Source: Chrysoperla carnea (lineage: Eukaryota > Arthropoda > Insecta > Neuroptera > Chrysopidae). From it: a stretch of DNA of 64,000 nt. The position numbers and the translations under genes are program-made. Shown here one piece after another: positions 60,675 through 64,000 of the stretch. The stretch lies in assembly GCF_905475395.1 (NCBI RefSeq), contig NC_058340.1, forward strand, positions 60,428,181 to 60,492,180. Reading direction: 5' to 3'. Numbering within the stretch: the stretch's first letter is position 1; every line of letters begins with the position of its first letter. The notes below the pieces were generated by a model. It searched no databases and was not told where the DNA came from. It saw nothing but the letters and a program-made list of their open reading frames with translations.

Positions 60675-61640
60675 AAGGCCCGATCTAGCTATTTAGCCGC
60701 TCTGGTCAAAAAATACTATTTGTCGCCCTTTATACTTTATACCATATACAGGATGTCTTTTTTAAGTTGACATATGCTTGAAACTCGATAAATAAATTTA
60801 ATCGGGGAAAATGCTTCAATCGAAAAATATTAGTTTCAAAGAGACACATGTTATACCGGCATCAAATTCGATCTAAGTTTTCAGGTTCAATTAAAAGCTT
60901 TCTCTGATTCATAAATGACTAACAGATGAACGCTTTATTAATTACAAAGTTGTTCTTTATAAATAGGCAAGCATTTTTTTGTAAACCGAATGGTTTAGAC
61001 AGTAATTAATTGCAAAAAGTAAAAAGTAAAAAAGTTTATTCAATTTGAATTAAAATGGTCTTTATAGAAAAGCGAACCACTTAATTTATTGGAAATTTTT
61101 TTTCGAAGAGTGCCTAGATTTCGCAGATACGAAATAACAATTTTGATACGAAAAAAGAAATTTGCGTAAAATGTTTCAGTCCGTTTTTGCCTAGACTGTA
61201 CGGATAAATGTTTCGAACAAAAAATGTTACTCTTTTAATCAATAATAACTTTCTAGTTTACAGTGTTCATCTATCGATTACCAGTTATGGAGTAGAGTGA
61301 GCTTGAAAACCTAGTTAAATATCTTGATTACCATTTGAATGTCTGTAAAAGTTATTTTTCGAGTTAAAAAAGTAACCTTACAGGGTATATTATACTTTAC
61401 AGGGTATTATATGAACAGTTTCGCTTAAATACATAGATTCCATTTTCAGTGTTTTATTTTATTTATGTAATTAATTTTTCCTTATCATTCCAGTTTTCGG
61501 AATAGCTCTGGTCTTATTGAGTACCGATTATCGACATTACTGTATAAAATATTTTAAGGATTTGCTGCCCCAAATTTTTGGCGCTTCAAGCGGTTGCCCT
61601 GCTCACTCCCCCCTTCCGAATCGGGCACTGGAGGTTTGAA
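60675..61640. repeat. possible composite element with GC-rich ends
   Basis: The left edge AAGGCCCGATCTAGC...TTTGTCGCCC (about 60675-60730) and the right edge GCTGCCCC, GGCGCTTCAAGCGG, CCGAATCGGGCACTGG (about 61565-61632) look like diverged inverted versions of one GC-rich terminus. Between them lie a TATACAGGATGTC word (60750) and two TTACAGGGTAT words (61379, 61399) typical of insect repeat starts. Likely nested old repeats; boundaries are approximate. Confidence 0.3.
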
Positions 61641-63824
61641 ATGCCTCATAATAAAATTGTTGCAAAATGTTTTTTTGTCAACATTTTACGAACTCGCTGT
61701 ATATTCAAATACATATGTGTAATTAAAATATATATAAATATTATATTATTATTATGTAATAAATATATTTTTATTTTTTATTATAGTAACATTTAGTTAG
61801 GTATAGTATGCCTATATAGTACCTACATATTGTGTACAGTGGTTAATTACTACCACAACAACGGCAGCAACCAAATATTATGTGAAACGTTTAATATTTT
61901 TCACGAATAAATTTGGCTGAATGAAATTGGAAACAAAATATTAAAACAAAATTCATTAAATATGGTTGGTTAAAATATTGGGCTAATTATTATTATTTAA
62001 AAATATTTAAATGTTCAAATGTAAAATTTTAATTTTACATTTAAAATTGTTTAATATTTAGAGAAATAGTTCACAAAATCCAGGATGAAAGACCACGTAT
62101 TTAATCCAAGAGACAATTGCAAATCAAAGAGATAATATAACTAAATAGCATATTTTCTTCTTCAAAAATTTTCGGTATAGTGGGCATAGAACATATATTT
62201 TTAGGTTTTAAAAATTGAAACATTGCGAAAAAAAAACCAAAATGTCTTACTATTTGTTCGTAGGAAGCGTAAATAATTTTGTATATTTTGTAATAAGTTT
62301 GAGTAAATAATTCTTACGATTAAAAACGTAATTTTCCCAATTATCTCCATCGTAAACACGCTCTAACTATGTTCAAATATATAGATAATTTTTTCATCCC
62401 GAAAGGTTTTAAATATAAGCAATTATTTCACACAAATTGCATCAGAATGTCCGAAGATTCACAAATTTTTGAGCTTAAATATGTTTGTAAAAATTTGTGC
62501 ATTTTAGAACATTCATAGACAATTTTACCATTTTTATGTGAAAAAATTGCCAATATTTAAAACATTTTTGTATGAAAAATTTCTCTATACGTACAAAATT
62601 TATAGAACTTGTAGAGAGTTTTCCTGGGATTTTGTGATTCAAAAAATATTTGAACCATATCATCATTATCATTATATATAATATACAGGATCGGTCATTT
62701 TAAGGTATACACATAAAAAACTCGTTTTTAGTTAACCAATCAAAAAATAACTTAGACAAAAGTTGCAAAGTTTGATGGGGAACATCATGTTTTGACATCA
62801 GTCCAATCAAGATCTTCGGGTTTCTTTAATAGCCAATTTAGCTCCTAAACGGTAAAAGATAGAAGAACACTTAAATTAGAAAGTTGATCCTCAAAAAAAA
62901 CAAACAATTTTCATCAAAACCATTTTTTCAAAAATTGTCAGCTCTCAGAGGCAATACGACTTATTTATAAAAATGTCATTATTGCATTTAATCGAAACAT
63001 TCCTATCGGCGATGTATTTAAGAGGAGCAACTGTATAATTTTTTATTTTGTAAAAAAATTTCGCAGATCTGATTTGCTGAGTGTGATTGTTTGTGCATTT
63101 GGGACTACAATCATTCCCATAATGTTCGCTCACCCGTTAAGCAAAATTAAAACAAAACATTATCCAGTCAAAATAATGATTAAAAGCCTATTAGAAATTT
63201 TTTCCATTTTTATTCGAAACGCGAAAAGAATTTCACCATCACTATTTCGTCATATTTTTACTATATATTTCAACACCTTTTCGAATACCATAAATATATT
63301 ACAAAATGAACAATTGATTTCAGTTCAAATTATGTCTATTGTATCCATCGAATAATTAAAACTTCTCACTACAATTGTCAAATCTATAGCTATTATCGAT
63401 AATTTTGTGATGAAGGGTAGATGCTATAACAAAAACATTTTCCCCGTTAACGAATTGGCTATTGCTTTTTAAAATGGTTGTAATGTTCTCAATAAAGAAC
63501 ACGAATATGTACGCTATTATTGGGATAAAAACCGTAGACAGAATATGAACTTATAATAATACCAAATGAATTATAATTTTCTTGAATATCCTCTGTACAA
63601 TGATAATATAACAGCAGCAGCCGCTATTTGCTCATACCCGACTATTTTTAAAAGCTTGATGCGCTAAATATCATGAATGAATCGAAAAATAATTAGGCAT
63701 GTGGAGTAGATGAGACGTTCCGATTCATTTTTGATATTTTAAATTGAGCGGCTCAAGCTTTTACAATTACAAAATTATTTTCTACTTTTTAGTACAAAAA
63801 AAGCTTGTCCCTTAAAAAGATATA
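61641..63824. other. AT-rich intergenic DNA
   Basis: No gene. TATACAGGATCGGTCATTTT at about 62683 followed by CTCCTAAACGGTAAAAGATA (62838-62859) resembles an insect repeat start. The 93-codon ORF at 63074-63355 has no recognisable domain. Confidence 0.4.
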
Positions 63825-64000
63825 TAAATGGTGGAAGCGAATACTTGCCATGTATTGTCATTCAAACTTAATGTGCATGCAAAATTTCAGCTCAATCGGA
63901 AACTTCGAAGTGGATCAAATTTGACTTTAAAAATTTGACTGGAAAGATGGAAAGACTGGAAAAATAATTGATTACAGATAGACAACGGGAAAGGTGAAAC
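63825..64000 (+). repeat. LINE 3'-tail-like fragment at window edge
   Basis: GGTGGAAGCGAATACTTGCC, GCAAAATTTCAGCTCAATCG, GAAACTTCGAAGTGG, then ACAGATAGACAACGGGAAAG GTGAAAC. The sequence of AATTTCAGCTCAATCGGA, CAGACAACGGGA and GTGAAAC is familiar from 3' ends of insect non-LTR retrotransposons. It continues past the window. Confidence 0.55.

Noticed and set aside
63074..63355. 93-codon ORF with an apparent hydrophobic start
   Set aside because: Ile/Phe-rich composition is expected in AT-rich DNA; no conserved motif seen.

Overview
This window looks like an AT-rich stretch of an insect nuclear genome, mostly intergenic and repeat-filled. Three things point there. There are no dense bacterial-style ORFs. 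The only two convincing proteins belong to the MBF2 family, which I know as an arthropod family. There are also tRNA-derived SINEs, one ending in CCTAA-type units like the insect telomeric repeat (TTAGG). I cannot place the species. Nothing resembles rRNA, CRISPR, a plasmid or a prokaryotic operon.

Genes: the only supported protein-coding genes are two tandem, same-strand MBF2-like paralogues at 46725-47114 (129 aa) and 49143-49535 (130 aa). Each has an uninterrupted coding region, a signal peptide and a downstream AATAAA. They align without gaps over the mature part, with about 60% identity by hand count. The first has a convincing splice acceptor in its 5' leader. All other ORFs longer than 60 codons look like chance ORFs or parts of repeats. 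Two GC-richer stretches (44512-44835 minus, 15197-15505 plus) are exon-like but unrecognised.

Repeats, left to right, family names mine: family A (about 570 bp full length, best copy 14512-15083, nine copies or fragments, one head-to-tail pair); family B (about 600 bp, best copies 32382-32984 and 50800-51429, built of two related modules); family C (about 450-720 bp, with an internal long hairpin, copies at 11.7, 17.9 and 29.5 kb plus end fragments at 22.95 and 37.0 kb); LINE-tail-like fragments (6.9, 22.0, 48.5, 48.8, 60.5 and 63.8 kb); two full-length tRNA-derived SINEs of one family in opposite orientation with target-site duplications (36553-36843 and 44167-44470); three weaker tRNA-like relics; a pogo/Tigger-like element with CAGT ends (53501-53945) and a fragment of it at 22858; two foldback elements (24183-24360 and 26707-27023); and an intact-looking MITE at 60118-60442 with near-perfect 32-33 bp inverted termini and a perfect 8-bp target duplication.

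The MBF2 pair lies in a repeat-bounded pocket: a SINE about 2.3 kb upstream, LINE-tail fragments between the two genes, and a family A copy 0.2 kb downstream. The clearest non-repeat regulatory candidate is a cluster of TAATTA homeodomain-type cores at about 3437-3840. I see no undescribed multi-gene system here. The most novel content is the set of structured non-autonomous repeats.
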